Shown in pieces: positions 12,751 to 26,100 of a stretch of 64,000 bases of DNA. A model generated the notes under the pieces. The model saw only the letters and a list, made by a program, of their open reading frames with translations. It did no database searches and was not told where the DNA came from. A program made the position numbers and the translations under genes. The first letter of the stretch is position 1. Every line of letters starts with the position of its first letter. Source of the stretch: Plectrocnemia conspersa (taxonomy: Eukaryota; Arthropoda; Insecta; Trichoptera; Polycentropodidae); NCBI GenBank assembly GCA_009617715.1, contig VTFK01000366.1:186001-250000 (forward strand), given 5' to 3'.

Positions 12751-15138
12751 TAAATATTTGTAGCAAGCACCCAAAAAAAATTTTGCTGTAAAAACGAAAT
12801 AAAGAAACCACAAGCTTTGAAGTTAAACATATAAAAAATGCATACAAAAGTTATTAAATATATTTTATAAATATATCTGTGTATAAAGTTAAACTGTTTT
12901 ACATATATATCTAGCTATATAATGTTTCAATAATAATAATATTATGTTAATGTAAGTAAGGTTTAAGTAGTCGCTTTTGTGATGTCATTTCGTGACAAAT
13001 CCATTTTGATCTAATATCTCACAAAATAAAAATTTAAAAACTCTCTCTCTTGAAACTTTCATTAACCATAACGTCTTCGCTTATGTGTGTATAAAAAATA
13101 TATAAAAAAGATGCTCACTTTCACGCATGTTGAGAAACTGTGGTGTGGGCGATATAGAGACGCGAGCGTGTGGGTGATTTTATCGCATTATAGCGGTTTG
13201 CTTAGATATCCCAGCTGCTTTGCGCTACGCAAAGGGTTATGCGGTGGAAAAAAGGCGAGCGAAGGGGTTAAGCCTCAACGATAAGCGCTTTTCTTCTTTT
13301 TGTAAAAAAATATCAGTTCTTTGGACCTTTCGCGATTAATAACGTCTTTAAAGATATTTAGGGATTGATCCTCTTCTAATCCTCTCGTTTCGATATCGGG
13401 CAGATCCGATTATTAATAATCGTTTAATTTTTGTAACGTAACATTCATAATATATTACAAATAAATTCTTTATTGATTGGAAAATAATATATATTTATTT
13501 AATTAGTATAGTTAATATGAAACTGTTTGTGAAAAAGTTTAGTATCGATCTATTTAACATAGATTTAGAACCGTATATAATACTCTAAGTTAGAAGGCTA
13601 TTTGATCGAGTATAAACGATAGGACAGATTTTATACAGTGTATACATAAGTACCTAACCTTTAAATATATTTATAAAAATATCTGGTAATTCAAAACAGT
13701 AGCAATCAAATCGTATTTATGATGTTTTTCTTTGATCAGAGTTGACAATGAGTTGCGACTGTATGATGTTAAGTAGTAGACTGTGTAATGTATAATATAT
13801 TAGCAAACGGACATTCCTTAAATAACTAGAATACGTACGCATAGTTTATTTTTAGTTTTAATTTAAATATATTGTAGTAATTGTATATTTTTTATCAGTT
13901 CTAATAAAAGCGCACCATATTAATTGCGCACATATTTTAATATCTCTGTAATAAATTATCATTTTATTTAAAAAAAAATTTAATGCCCTTAAAACGCAGT
14001 AAAGTCAAAAAGAGCAGGGTCTGAAGTATATAGCGATGGCTTAAAAAATATTTTAGTTTTCTATTATATTTTTTCTGAATTTTTGACTATACATAGTTTA
14101 TAATACACGTCAAAACTAATGCATCAACAATGTTACTTTGAATCAAAAAAATATTAAAAATAAAGTAATTTGATGAAAGATTTATTTCTTATGCCGAAAT
14201 ATGTATCTAAGGATTGAAAGACGTATCTAATCATTTTTAAAAAAAACATGTAATTTATATGTATACCTTGGAAATAGCATTGACTCATTATTTTCAGAGT
14301 CGAGTGTGCTTTATATTATCATGAAATATAAATTGTATTTACCTATTTATTTTCCACTTTTACTACACACAACCACCATAATTTGTCATTGATTATCTAT
14401 TCCATCGTAAAACACTGCCATTCGCCCGAATTTCTCATTATTCTACCAGTAATTCATTACTTAGCGCTCGCGTGCTTAAAAGTAATAACTGTTACCGTGA
14501 AAAAGCAATAAACGCTTTTAAGGATTAAACGAGCGTTTATTTTAATATTTTTAACTTGAAATATTATATTTTATTCATTACGATTGTATATGAACATACA
14601 TATAATACATCTGAGCAACGTTTATAATGTGTTAGAACACAAGGTTAAATTTGACGAGGAAATCAGACAAGTGTTATAAGCGTTCGAGGAAAATGCGAGG
14701 GAATGAAAATTCAACATATTACACTTAAGCTTTAATTGCTTATTGTTGACAGCGTAACCACCGGAATAATTTATTAAGAGTGCTTTACGTGCTTGATTGC
14801 AGTTTAGTAGCTTATATTATGCTAGGTTAGTAAGACAGTTACGTAAATAAAGCTTTCGGTGGCTCTTTGAAAATCGATTTGATAAAAAAAACATTAGATG
14901 TTTCCATTTATATCATAAATCGTGATTCAATGTCATAAGTTTAGTGAATCTTCTAGATTTAATATTGAAAGTAAAATAGACATTTAGTGCCATAAAAATG
15001 AGTTTTATGGATTCGTTTTATGTCAGTATATAAGACCTATGTCTAGTGATTAAATATTGATAATAAATTAAAGCCTTAAATATGTATTCCTATATGCTTA
15101 CAATTTTATATATATGTAAAAATGTGTGTATTTTTTTT
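12751..15138. other. Intergenic
   Basis: No recognisable gene. The 13110-13420 patch is GC-richer and contains a perfect 7-bp inverted repeat, CTTTGCG-CTA-CGCAAAG (13218-13234). Patches at about 14390-14520 and 14630-14860 are also less AT-biased. No splice-bounded coding exon was found on either strand. Confidence 0.45.
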
Positions 15139-16055
15139 CTCTTGACGATTCAATATGACGGCATAGCCAGCCCAAATCTGTTGATTAAAGTAGAACAGGT
15201 CTTTTACAAGCATCAATGGTATCGATTTAAGATGAGCTTCACTAGTGGCAAACTCGTAACTAAACTTTCATATATCCAAGTCAAACATATACGAAAGAAA
15301 ATTTGATGGAGAATACGAAATCTCCCGTCTGGCTTGTGTATCAGTAGTGATTTTTCTACGACAGCATTCCTGATAATAGATTGTCTCTTGACGACTTAAT
15401 ATGATAGCCTAGCTAAACCAAATCTGACAATTAAAGTGGAAATGCAGATTTTTTTAAAAACTAACACAGACACTAGTGTTAGCTTAACCATTTAAACGAC
15501 AGTGACTTTTAATCATTATTTTTTTAAAACAAGTTGACGAACTATTAAAAAATATTTATTTAAAAATTATTAAAGATGATTGCATAAGCTTCATTATTCA
15601 GTAAACCAAGTAGTTTATATGTATTTAAAGAAAGAGATACAGATGCGTGAAGTGAAATAACTGGTGACACACTAAAAAGTCGCTGGCGTTTAATGGGTTA
15701 AAAAATGTCGCGTCGATAAAAATTTATCGTAACATCATAAAATGCCGTATTTTTTAAATTTAAAACGTGAAAATCTACATTTAATTTAGCCTAAAAATTG
15801 CGCAGAAAATAAAATTTTAGCGTCATATCGCAAATCCATTTTCTTCGCTATTCCTTTCTTAATGCACCTTTAGATGCCGTTGTTTTTATTCAAAATACAA
15901 ATTTGTTACTTAAAATATTTTTTAAATATGATGAATTATGCGCATGACTAAACTCTTATTACACTTTTCAAGTCAGACATATATGAAAGAGAAATGGGAG
16001 GAGATCAAAAATCTTTAGTCTGGCCTGCTTTTGCCCAATATAAGTGATTAGGGTG
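15139..16055. repeat. Tandem duplication (246 bp) with a nested insertion
   Basis: Unit 1 begins CTCTTGACGATTCAATATGA at 15139, and unit 2 begins CTCTTGACGACTTAATATGA at 15385. Both continue with AGCC..CCAAATCTG and ATTAAAGT. The distal part of unit 1 (about 15275-15355, containing AAGTCAAACATATACGAAAG and TCTGGCTTG) is matched at about 15968-16050 (AAGTCAGACATATATGAAAG, TCTGGCCTG). So unit 2 is split by an insert of roughly 480 bp that includes the TTAA-flanked element at 15484-15701. Confidence 0.55.
15484..15701. mobile_element. TTAA-flanked MITE-like element, 218 bp
   Basis: The left end reads TTAACCATTTAAACGACAGT then GACTTTTAATC. The reverse complement of the right end reads TTAACCCATTAAACGCCAGC then GACTTTTTAGT. 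Terminal inverted repeats of about 30 bp with TTAA at both edges fit a piggyBac-type non-autonomous element. A similar right end occurs alone at 36870-36920. Confidence 0.65.
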
Positions 16056-19000
16056 ATATTTAAAAATATAATATAATAAATAAAAATATAAGTTTTTTTA
16101 CAAAAAAAAACTTTATTAATATTTCAGTCTTACTATCAAATTTACTTTAATTATAATTTTTTTTTTAATTATTGTGCTAGTTTTTACGTTTTATTGATTC
16201 AGAATCAATTGTAGTAGTCTCAAAAAAAAATTTAGTAAAAAATATAATTTATGTAATCAACGTTGCCTGTTTCTAAAACTTTCAAATCTTTGCTTAAAAT
16301 AGGCAACATTTTCGCTAGTTTTATGTTTGCATTAAAAATTATCTAAATAGTACGATTTTTTATTTATATTTAGTCAAATTTAAATTGCATCTCTACATAA
16401 CAATACACATGATTTTTTCGCTACGTTTGTGCTCAAAGTTCACTAAATAAACAAAAAATATATGTAGATTCATTTTCCTCAAAGACTTTTTTATTGTTTT
16501 ACTAATTTTGGATTGCGAAACGGTTGATTATCACAAAATTATAGATTTCAATAAAAGCGCTTATTGCCGTAAATGCGTCAGAGAGGAAATTTAAGCGTCA
16601 TAGCGCTACTTTATTATTTTTAATTACATACATACTAACGCGATACAATAGGTTTATATGGGTAAAAAAAAATGTTTCATGAGTTCTTTTGATTTGATAT
16701 TGTATAAATATTTACATCTATTTTTAGCCACAAATAAAATTTCTATTTTAAAAATATATTATAATAAAATATTGCACAATTTTTTTTCGAATAATTATAT
16801 TTCAAATTTTTTCATTTGCAATGTAGCAAAAAAAGTGATTTTATCAATAAAGTTATTTTGTCTGTTAATTTTGAATTGTTTGTAATAAATATAATTATAT
16901 TTAAAATGCGTCACAATGGTCAAAAAGAATACATTGAAAGAAACAGTAATAAAAAATTTAAATTAAATAATACGAATCAGATAATTTAAAAACAATTACT
17001 AGCAATTTAAAAACAATACTATCTTGGAAAAAAATATTACATATTTTACATTAAATTGAAAAAACAAAAAAATACAGTATTTCTACAGCTTTTAAATTAC
17101 TATTAATATTTTTAATAAAAAAAAACACAAATATATATAATACAATATATATTGCCTTTTATAACTATTACAAGTTTTGTGTTTCTTTATTATGTTAAAA
17201 CAGAAGTAGATTAAATTTACTATGCCTTAAAAAATAAACATTCAGAGAGAATGAAACTAATGATGCAGCTGAAATTTATATATGAATTACGTTATCTTGT
17301 CTGTTTAGCATAAGTCTACATTGTTGTTCTTGTATTTTATAAAAACACATTAATTTGTATTTATATTAAGTCACCATTAATATAAACTCTATTATTTTAT
17401 TATTATGTATATTACTTCCGCAGTTAAAATTTAAAATAAATACTATTTTAAAGAATAAGAAATTTAAGTTTTGAATATTTTTTAAACAAAACTTATAATA
17501 CATACAATTCATTACATTTTTAAGATTGGTTTATATATAATATTATTATGATATATTTATGATAATATTGCAGCACTAAACTATACAATATATAATAATC
17601 AAATAGTCACTATTTTATTGCACACGAAGCTAAATGTTTCTTATATAAATTACTGTTTTAAAAAACAATTATTCAAAGTCAAAAATTTTACTTATAAAAA
17701 TAAGCACTTTAACATAATTTCTTCACAACAATGTGTAAGCCTTTTTCAAAGCAATAGAAATATGTTAAGCTGCTTTATACGACTATAATAAATAAAATTA
17801 ATCATAATACGTTATATTAATGTGCAGAATATTTACTGTTGTATTTGAAATGTGACTATTACTACTGGTAAAATATGATATATGTTACACACTCCACATT
17901 ATTAATAACACGCAAGAATTAGATGTAATAATATATTTTGTAGTGATATATTAAAACGATCTTGTATGACAAATGTCCATCGTTTAGCGCCGGTACAATT
18001 CGTTGGATAGTGCCATTCCGTATGAAATTGCTTTATTAAAATTTATAGGATTGTTCTATCACTTTTACCGCGCTTAAATATTTTTCTAGTATTTTTTATG
18101 AGATTTTTTAATCAAGTGTACTTTTATTCGGAAAATCATGGACGATTACTAATTTGTCAAAGCATTAATTTGATTTATGGTCCAAGCTTAATAAAGTTCA
18201 CAGATTTTTTTAGAGAAGTATGTTTATATAGAGCGTAAAAACGAGTTTTTTATATAAATTTCATGATACGAATAAATTTCATGAGAATTTTATATTTGGC
18301 CTTTAAAACGAATGAAAGCCATAAACAATTGTGACTGGGCAACAGTAAATTTAATACATCGTAAAATTAGTTCTAACTCATTTTGTCATCACAATAGACA
18401 AATAGTATAAATACATATATCCCAATTAGGAATTCTGATCAAATATATTTTATAAATTCTTTCTGGTATTTAAAACCTTAATATTTGAAACCCAGATTTT
18501 AATTAATTGTATTTTATAATAATATATTTGTGCAACATAGCTTTATCTAATTAACAATATTTTTTTAAATATGTTTAAGTAATGATTTGTAAAATTCTTT
18601 CCTTAACTCTTTAACTGCCGAAATTAAAAACATCGGATTTAACGAAAATTGCTAGATCTGACATCATCGTTGAATAAAGAATCTAATACATTTTAATGGG
18701 CTGTGTTATATTTGTGTTGATCATACAAATATTTATTTATTTTAAATATTATTACATTTAAAAAAAATATGGATATAAGGATTGAAATCATAAAAAGCAT
18801 GGCAAAACAAGAGTTATTTATAAACACTTTTTATTGATATGGTATTCTTTTTTTATAAATATTTATGAATCACTTTAAAGAATTGTTTTTTAATAATTAA
18901 GAAAAGTTGTAGTTTTAAATATTTACTCAGTGAAATTAATTATTTTTTGCTACACTTAGATAAAAATATCATAAGGACTTAAATGTAAATTATTTACTGA

Positions 19001-19105
19001 TTTTGAATACTTTTTATTATATTTTTTTATTTTAAAAACGTCACTGCAAGATTAATATTTAAATAGCAATATTTCCCCCTTTATTTATATATTTTTTAAC
19101 TTGTT
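16056..19105. other. Intergenic, very AT-rich
   Basis: There is no gene that I can recognise. The sequence is dominated by A and T homopolymer and dinucleotide runs. One possible element end (TTAACTCTTTAACTGCCGAA, 18603) resembles the TTAA-flanked family, but I could not find its partner. Confidence 0.5.
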
Positions 19106-19252
19106 TTAACCCTTTTATTGCCAAGTAAAATTATGTAGTATGTGCTAAAAATGCTGAAATTAAAAACTTATGAAATATAAAATAAACTGAAGAATTTTAA
19201 AATATATTTTAACTGTTAATATATGTATAAACCGTGGCACTAAGAAGGTTAA
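19106..19252. mobile_element. TTAA-flanked MITE-like element, 147 bp
   Basis: The left end reads TTAACCCTTTTATTGCCAAG. The reverse complement of the right end reads TTAACCTTCTTAGTGCCACG. TTAA is present at both edges. It has the same length as the element at 2046-2192, although the interiors are strongly diverged by eye. There is no coding capacity. Confidence 0.5.
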
Positions 19253-20852
19253 TATAATACAAAATATTGAATTTAAAAAAAATATTTTTTATTCAAGCTT
19301 TTGATAAACAAACTCTAATAATAAAAACCTTATTTCCAATACATATTCTATTTTAATTAAAAAAATATTAAGCTACATGAGATTTGAATGTGAAACACAA
19401 TATCATTACATAGTTCAAAGATTGACTTTATATTTTTTCATACGTTTACTTATTACTTTCTTATTTAACCCTTTCACATTTTCACAAAAAATGTAAATAT
19501 TTTCCTTTCAAGATTTTAAAATGAAACCGGGGTATAGACTCGCGTTCGGTTAATTTCCCAAAGGACCTCATACATAACCGATAATTATTTCATACTATGA
19601 TAAGCTCCTTCCGTATCTTGTTTCCGTACAATTATGCGCTTGATTATGCTACAAGCGTGCTACATTAACGAAATCCTTTTAATATTTAATGAATTGTATA
19701 ATTTAAGACTCATGAGAGTAGTAAGCTTCATTTCTTATTCTTCAGTAATAAATACTTCTCCGTTAAATTAATTTTACTCCTTTTATCAAATGTAAATAAA
19801 TATGAGTAAAGTTTTTTTGTTTGTATTCTAGTAACATCGAATTCAGTATTCTTATGGTTTTAAATAAATGGTAAAGCAGCAAAAAGAACTGTTTCACTAA
19901 TTATTTTTTTTAAGATAAAGAAAGTCGTGATGAGCTTTGGAGTTTAAAAAGGGCGTGGACTTTTTTTTTGTTAATAACGACTGACTAAAAGCATTGCTTG
20001 AATCAGAAGCATGCAAAAAAATTTGGGAGTTTTAAATTAAGCAATATTAATTAAACAGCCTGAAAAAAAAAAAAATAATTAATGGGTGCCGCATAATCTA
20101 AATGAAAACAAAAATCTCTGCCGTGACTATTTTTTATTTTACGAGAACAAAAAACGGTTTGTACAATAGTTAAACAAAGATTAATTCTTAAAACATTATT
20201 TTACACCTCAAAATCATTGTTTTATTCTGATTTAATAAAATTAAATACGTTACAAATGTTTGGCTTAAGCCAAGCAAGATACTTCTGCTCAGTCTTTCTC
20301 ACACTGCTGGCTTCCATACTGCGTGGACGCGCTAATGAGCTCAAGTATAATATAAAATATAAATATAACTTATAACCTATACAATTGAAAATATGTTAAT
20401 GGTCTATCGAGCACTTGTCTCTTATCTTTACGTATTGCAGTAGCACGCTATTGATTATCAGTATCATCGCTGTTCAGTTTCTTTGGCGGATTCAATGCTA
20501 CATATTGCAGTAGCATATAATCAGCACGTCACTTTTGAGCTCAACATTTAACTTTAAAAAGTAAGAAATAGCACGATTTACCTAAAAATGGTACTTTCTG
20601 TTTTAAATTATAGGTTACTCTGATTGATCATCATAGGTTAGATATTTTTAGATTTTTCTAATCTTAATTATGAATATCTTAAAAAATAATTAAAATAAAA
20701 TCGACCTAGGTTGTGCGTAGTTTCATATAATCATTGTAAGTTTATGTAAAAAAAATATGTCACTAATATTAGTCTGGTATCTTTGACTTGCGCGTTGTCA
20801 TTTATCAATGCAGAAATTACAATAAATAAATCAGAACGGCTAGTATTTGTCT
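19253..20852. other. Intergenic
   Basis: No gene recognised. A 14-bp perfect palindrome, TTGGCTTAAGCCAA, lies at 20260-20273. The motif ATTGCAGTAGCA occurs twice near 20430-20520. The rest is AT-rich. Confidence 0.45.
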
Positions 20853-21250
20853 GCTAAATTACCACGATAATGCACCGGCTTACACCACAGCACGGCCGAT
20901 TTTTTTGCATTCATCTGATTTTCCTAAGCGACATATTGATCTTTATAGTCTAAAGTTTTTTAATAACTGTTGCCCCAAGTGCAAGGCATTTTAAATGAAT
21001 ATATTTAATTTAATAATTTAATGGTCATTATATATAACAAAAAGAAAGATTTTTTTATATTATAAAAAAAATTAGAACGAGATTTCGCTTGCTAAATTAC
21101 CACGATAATGCACCGGCTTACACCACAGCACGCCCGATGAATTTCTTTATATCTATTTAATTTACTCAGCGACATCTTAACCCTTTGTAGTCCAAAGTTT
21201 TTTAACAACTGTAACACCAAAAACAAGGTATTTTGAATAAAAATATTTAT
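20853..21250 (+). pseudogene. Two tandem fragments of a mariner-type transposase
   Basis: Two copies of one unit lie 238 bp apart (20853-21010 and 21091-21250). Both begin with a block encoding LNYHDNAPAYTTAR. HDNAP-H-TA is the signature around the second catalytic Asp of Tc1/mariner transposases. The first 46 bases of the copies differ at about one position, while the remaining ~110 bases are far more diverged. Neither copy has an extended open frame. The TTAA end of the 21177-21892 element lies inside copy B, and copy A has a decayed equivalent (near 20936). Confidence 0.55.
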
Positions 21251-21892
21251 TATCATTATATAGGTATAATAAAGAGATAAATTTTATTTTGTCAGAATTT
21301 AACTATAGAAGTTAAATTATATATTTATTAAAAAAATAGAATTATAGTAATTTAAAAAATATAAAATATTTTATTTTCTAATTACATCACTAAATTTATA
21401 TTTTTTTATTTAAATTTAAATTTTATAATTGAATGAAATTCAATTGACATAAATTTAAGAAATTTACTGATATTAATCTTGTTGGAATGTAGAAGTTTAT
21501 TATTTGTAAGAATTGTTTTGAAGTTAAATTATATATTTATAATATAAATAGAATTGTAATAATTCAAAAAAAATAAAATATTTATTTTTTATTTATATTA
21601 TTAGATTTCTTAGTTTTTATTGAAATTTAATGAAATTCAATTGACATTGATTTAAGAAATTCATGGCATTATTATTATTAGACTATAAAAGTTTATTATT
21701 TATAAGAATTGTTTTACTAATTTCTTTCTTAATAAATTATTTAGATATTTATTTAATAAATTAAATATTTATAATACGTTTTATTTATTTTATTTACAAT
21801 ATTATTAATTTTCGAATATAATTTTAAATAACTTGAGAAAAATATTCAGACGTTATGGACATAGAAGCTGCCTTTGGACTCCAAAGGGTTAA
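21177..21892. mobile_element. TTAA-flanked element, 716 bp
   Basis: The left end reads TTAACCCTTTGTAGTCCAAAG. The reverse complement of the right end reads TTAACCCTTTGGAGTCCAAAG. This gives a 21-bp terminal inverted repeat with one mismatch and TTAA at both edges. The interior is very AT-rich without an open frame, and contains an internal direct duplication (AAATTCAATTGACAT at about 21445 and 21625). The ends resemble those of 57479-58218. A piggyBac-type non-autonomous element is the best reading. Confidence 0.7.
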
Positions 21893-22854
21893 TATTCCTT
21901 TAACAAAAAATTACATAGTACAACTAAATATAAGCTCTAATTGAACATTGAAAAAATATATAATAAAAAAATTATGTGCTATGCAAATAATTTCGTTAAA
22001 TCTAGCACAACTTCTCGAATGAAGTCAATAAGCTTCCGCTCGTCGTTTAGAAACTATAATATCTCCTCTGCTTATGAATATCGATCTCAAAGCAGTTGAT
22101 GCTTATAGTTATAATCAGAGTAAAACACACAAGACGACTCTCGGAAACGTTGAACGTCAAAGCAATAACTACTGTAGCAATAATATGTACATAAGTATGC
22201 ACAAGTCGGAAAAGCGGGAAACCGCTGTCTACGTCGCCAAACAATCCCACAGCGTTTAATTCGAAGCAAACAAGCGATGCTATTAATATTCCGTATATAT
22301 TCTGTGAATATTGTTTTTCGTCGATTTTCTTCCACCCTTTCTTTATACGTTCATCCCTAAAAATAACAACGGTTGCGTCCCATGCATGCGAATTGAATAT
22401 TGAATCGACTTTGCTTCGTTTTTCAGTTTTTCTATCACGTAGCTCCAGCTCACCTTAGATGTGATATATGAAGGGTATGTGTGACAGATTTCCATTCATG
22501 AATGTCTTCGCTTCGACTGATATTCTCGTGTATCTCTTATTTCGCTTCAAATGTTGATAAACATTTTTTTTATATTAATATGATTTTATATGGTTTTCTG
22601 GAAGCCTGCCAAACCTTAATACGAATAAAGATGGACCTCTTTTTATGTACATATATGTTTTACATAACCAAGACCTAGTTTGTCAAGGTTTAATAACGAC
22701 CTAAATACATAATATTTTTATGTATAAATTATCTTTGCATTTTACAGATAGTAGAAAAAGAATGCAGAGACATTTATATTCTAATATATTTTTAACATGT
22801 GCTAAAAAATATAACGTAGATCTTTGCTAATCTATTTAATTTTTATTTTTTTAG
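21893..22854. other. Sequence upstream of the K/A-rich exon
   Basis: A GC-richer segment at 22020-22540 could be promoter, 5' exon or enhancer sequence for the exon that follows. A 61-codon open frame at 22074-22259 lacks recognisable motifs, and its only GT donor candidate leaves the wrong phase for the next exon. No supported upstream coding exon was found. Confidence 0.4.
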
Positions 22855-23118
22855 GCTCGCAACAAGCCAGCAGATGGAGGAGGTCATGTAAACCAGAAGA
22901 ATGCCAGCGGGCAGAAAGCGGCTGTTGGAGGACCAAAGAGCGCACAGGGTAAAGGCGGACCCAAGACGCCGGTGAAGCCTTCCGCTCAGAAAGGGCAAGT
23001 CAAGACAGCGCCGCCTAAGGCCGCAGCGGCGGCAGCAGCAGCCGTTAAGGCACCCGCGGGCAAGAAAAAGAAGGGCCACAAGCACCAACAATACGAGCTA
23101 GTTGTCACTATCGATCTG
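22855..23118 (+). CDS. Single coding exon of a Lys/Ala/Pro/Gly-rich protein (partial)
   Basis: The exon is bounded by a good acceptor (TTTATTTTTTTAG) and a consensus donor (CTG|GTAAGA). Only one frame is open, giving 88 codons in phase 0 at both ends. The protein starts ARNKPADGGG and is rich in Lys, Ala, Gly, Pro and Gln. It has a run of eight alanines, then a basic GKKKKGHKH cluster, then QYELVVTIDL. GC content is strikingly higher than in flanking DNA, as expected for coding sequence here. No start or stop codon belongs to it, so it is internal. I do not recognise a family. Because its 3' phase is 0, it could join the calmodulin-like gene downstream, either at 27182 or, more plausibly, directly at 30054. 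It could instead belong to an independent gene whose other exons I cannot find. Confidence 0.6.
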
Positions 23119-26100
23119 GTAAGAATAATTGTAATAAACAAAAAGTTTTAAATTACAAAAAACAATATCTTAGCATTTTATAAAAATAATAATGACCGCA
23201 AGGTTCACACAGCAAGATAAAAAAAATTCAATGCAACTATTTTATTATAAAATTTTATTCTAAAAGTAAATATGAGTAAGCTATGTTTGCGCATATATAT
23301 TATTTTTGGAATACGGAAGGTGCTTTTTCTCTTTCATACTTTCAACCCTCAAGCCAATCCGAAGATTTGGGGCAGAAACAAACTATGTCATCTGTATCTT
23401 AAAAAATAGTATTTTGCATAACAGGCATAATTAAAACAGCTGAAGATTTGGTATTGGTCCCTTTAAATTTGTATAAATACGGAGTGCCCTTTTTTAGTTT
23501 TTTTTTAAGTGCACTTGCAAATGGTCCTAATCCGTCTAAGTCCCTGATAGTTGCGTGTGCTTGTATAACGTCGGTGTGACAAATACTTGTTTTTAAGTCG
23601 CAATTATTTAACAGTATGGGTTATTTTATCAAATTCAAGTCTTACGCCCTATATATTTATTAATAATATAATAATATTTATTAATTTTTACGATTAAAAG
23701 GCGTTTTACAATTTATTTTTTTACATAAGTATATTTATTATTTTTAATGTTTGTTAATTTTAAAAACACAGTTATAAAAACTGTTTTGAATTAATTTTTA
23801 AAATACTAAATTTAGTTTATTAATATTTGTGGCAAAATATTATGATGAAAATTATTTTTGTTTAATCATTCACTAAAGGTTTTTTGGGTTTAAACATATT
23901 TTAGATATATTCATAAAATTTAAGAAACAATTTTAAATTTTTAAAAACGGTTTTTGTTACTAAAATTTATATATGTGAATAATTACATAACTTAGTTAAA
24001 TTTCATTATAATTATAAGAGACTCAACATTTGTCATATTCACAGATTATTTATTTCTATATCAGTAAGGCATTCGCTTTGAAATTAAATTTTACATTAAC
24101 TGAATATGTTCGAAAATACTTTAAACATTATTTAATAGAAAATGTGCTAAAAAAATATTTTATTATATTATATTTTATTATAAAAAAAATTTAAATCATT
24201 ACTTTTCTTTATGGTCTATTTAGGCAGTGTCTATTTAGCAAAAATAATACGCAATTCTAAATTTTATTTTAAATTAAAGTAAAAATAAGGAACAGCATTT
24301 TATTTTTAATTCAAGGAACTACGGTGAAAACTACCATAAGATAAATTTAATTATAAGTACAAATGTAAAATGGCTTGAAATATAAATAAAACTTTAAATA
24401 TGTTTTAAGGATGCTTAAAAAAATTAGCAAATGGTTTACGATCACATTAACAGATCTTTTACATTCATTTATAGAGATTAAGTATGCGATTAATGAAAAA
24501 ATGTATACAGCCTCTTAGATTATTCGTTTATTACCTAATTTGTTTGCGGATGTTTTTCTGCACAAAAAATCAATAATTCATTAAAAACATTAAGGTTAAA
24601 AAAGCAGTATATACGTATACTTTATTTAGCAATAAAAATATTTATTATATTTTAACATAATATTTTTTAGTACCTACTACTGTATAATATTTTTAACTAT
24701 TATAATATAATATATAGTAATTTTCAATTGCGCTAAAATTTTTTACTAATAATAATTTTAAAATAAACTGTTGATTAAAAAAATATTTTTTTAATAAATT
24801 TCCAAATTATTTTTTTAGAATTTGAAGAAAACTTTTTAGGTAATTATTTTTTAGAATTTGAAGGAAAACATTAGCTCCTAAAAATCATGTCTAAGAAAAT
24901 AGTCGATAAAGCAGAATATAATATTGTTATGGTTTTAATCGCTAGATGTCGCTAATATATTGCTATATTCTGAATTAATTATTATTTTTTTAATATAATA
25001 TTGTATATCTATAAAACAGAGACTAATATATTTTAAAGGATACATTTTATTTATTTATTAATTATTGATTAAACAAAAATTAATATAATTTGTATTATGA
25101 TAAATCAACCACTGCAATATATGATTTTTTAATAAATGTAAATTATGTTCTTAAGTTTACAATACAAAAATAAATTAATTAATAAAATATAAGACATAAA
25201 TAAATGATTGAACCTTCATTTCGCTAATATAATAAATTAGCTCATACCTTCGTAATTAAATTTCATCTCTAATAATTTTCCTTTGCTTAGCTACTCGCAA
25301 TTTAAAGCTATTTCTGGTATTTTATATAATTACATCCCCCAATAAATACTTTTAAGAATATCCCGATAAAAAAACAAACTTTTTCAATTTATTTTATGAA
25401 ATACTTATAATATCTAATATTATAACACTTTTGTAATAATATTTTATCTGCTTTATTGACCAACAAAATATCGTTACACAATTTAATACTATTGTAAATT
25501 AGTTTTATTGCACATAAAACATTTTTCTTGCTTAATAATAAACCTATTTTATACATTTAAACTTATCAAAAAATTAAATTGCTTATGTATTATATAATAA
25601 CTAATAAATATTTTTAGTATCAACTATTTACAACTATTTTATCATTATTTATAATTTAACAGATATTTATAATTAGTTTAATTTACAATTTGAGTACATT
25701 GTTCTATATATACATATCACACAAATACAATACAATAAAAAACATACTCTGTAACACATTTTTTATTATATCATTTATATATATTAATAATAATAAAAGC
25801 CCTAATTTGAACCTATGTAGTACACCATGATATATTATATTACACTCTATAATATATTTTTTATATAAATAGTAAAATAATTTAATATTTATACTTTTTG
25901 TATTTTAATCAAAAAAAGAAACCACAATGGGTTCACTTATAATGTTAACCCGGGAGACATGCTTAGTCTAGCGGAGATTATAGCTCATTAAGAACAGATC
26001 AGATACTAGAATAGCTCTTGCATTTTTTAGTGGCAGCAACAATGACTCGTCCATCTCTTCTACAAACAATATATTGCTTCGTTTCTGTTTGACTCTGCTA

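Noticed and set aside
22074..22335. Three overlapping open frames near 22.1-22.3 kb as an upstream exon of the K/A-rich exon
   Set aside because: The only donor-like GT in the plus-strand frame leaves phase 1, which would put the following exon into a frame with a stop. No supporting motif.
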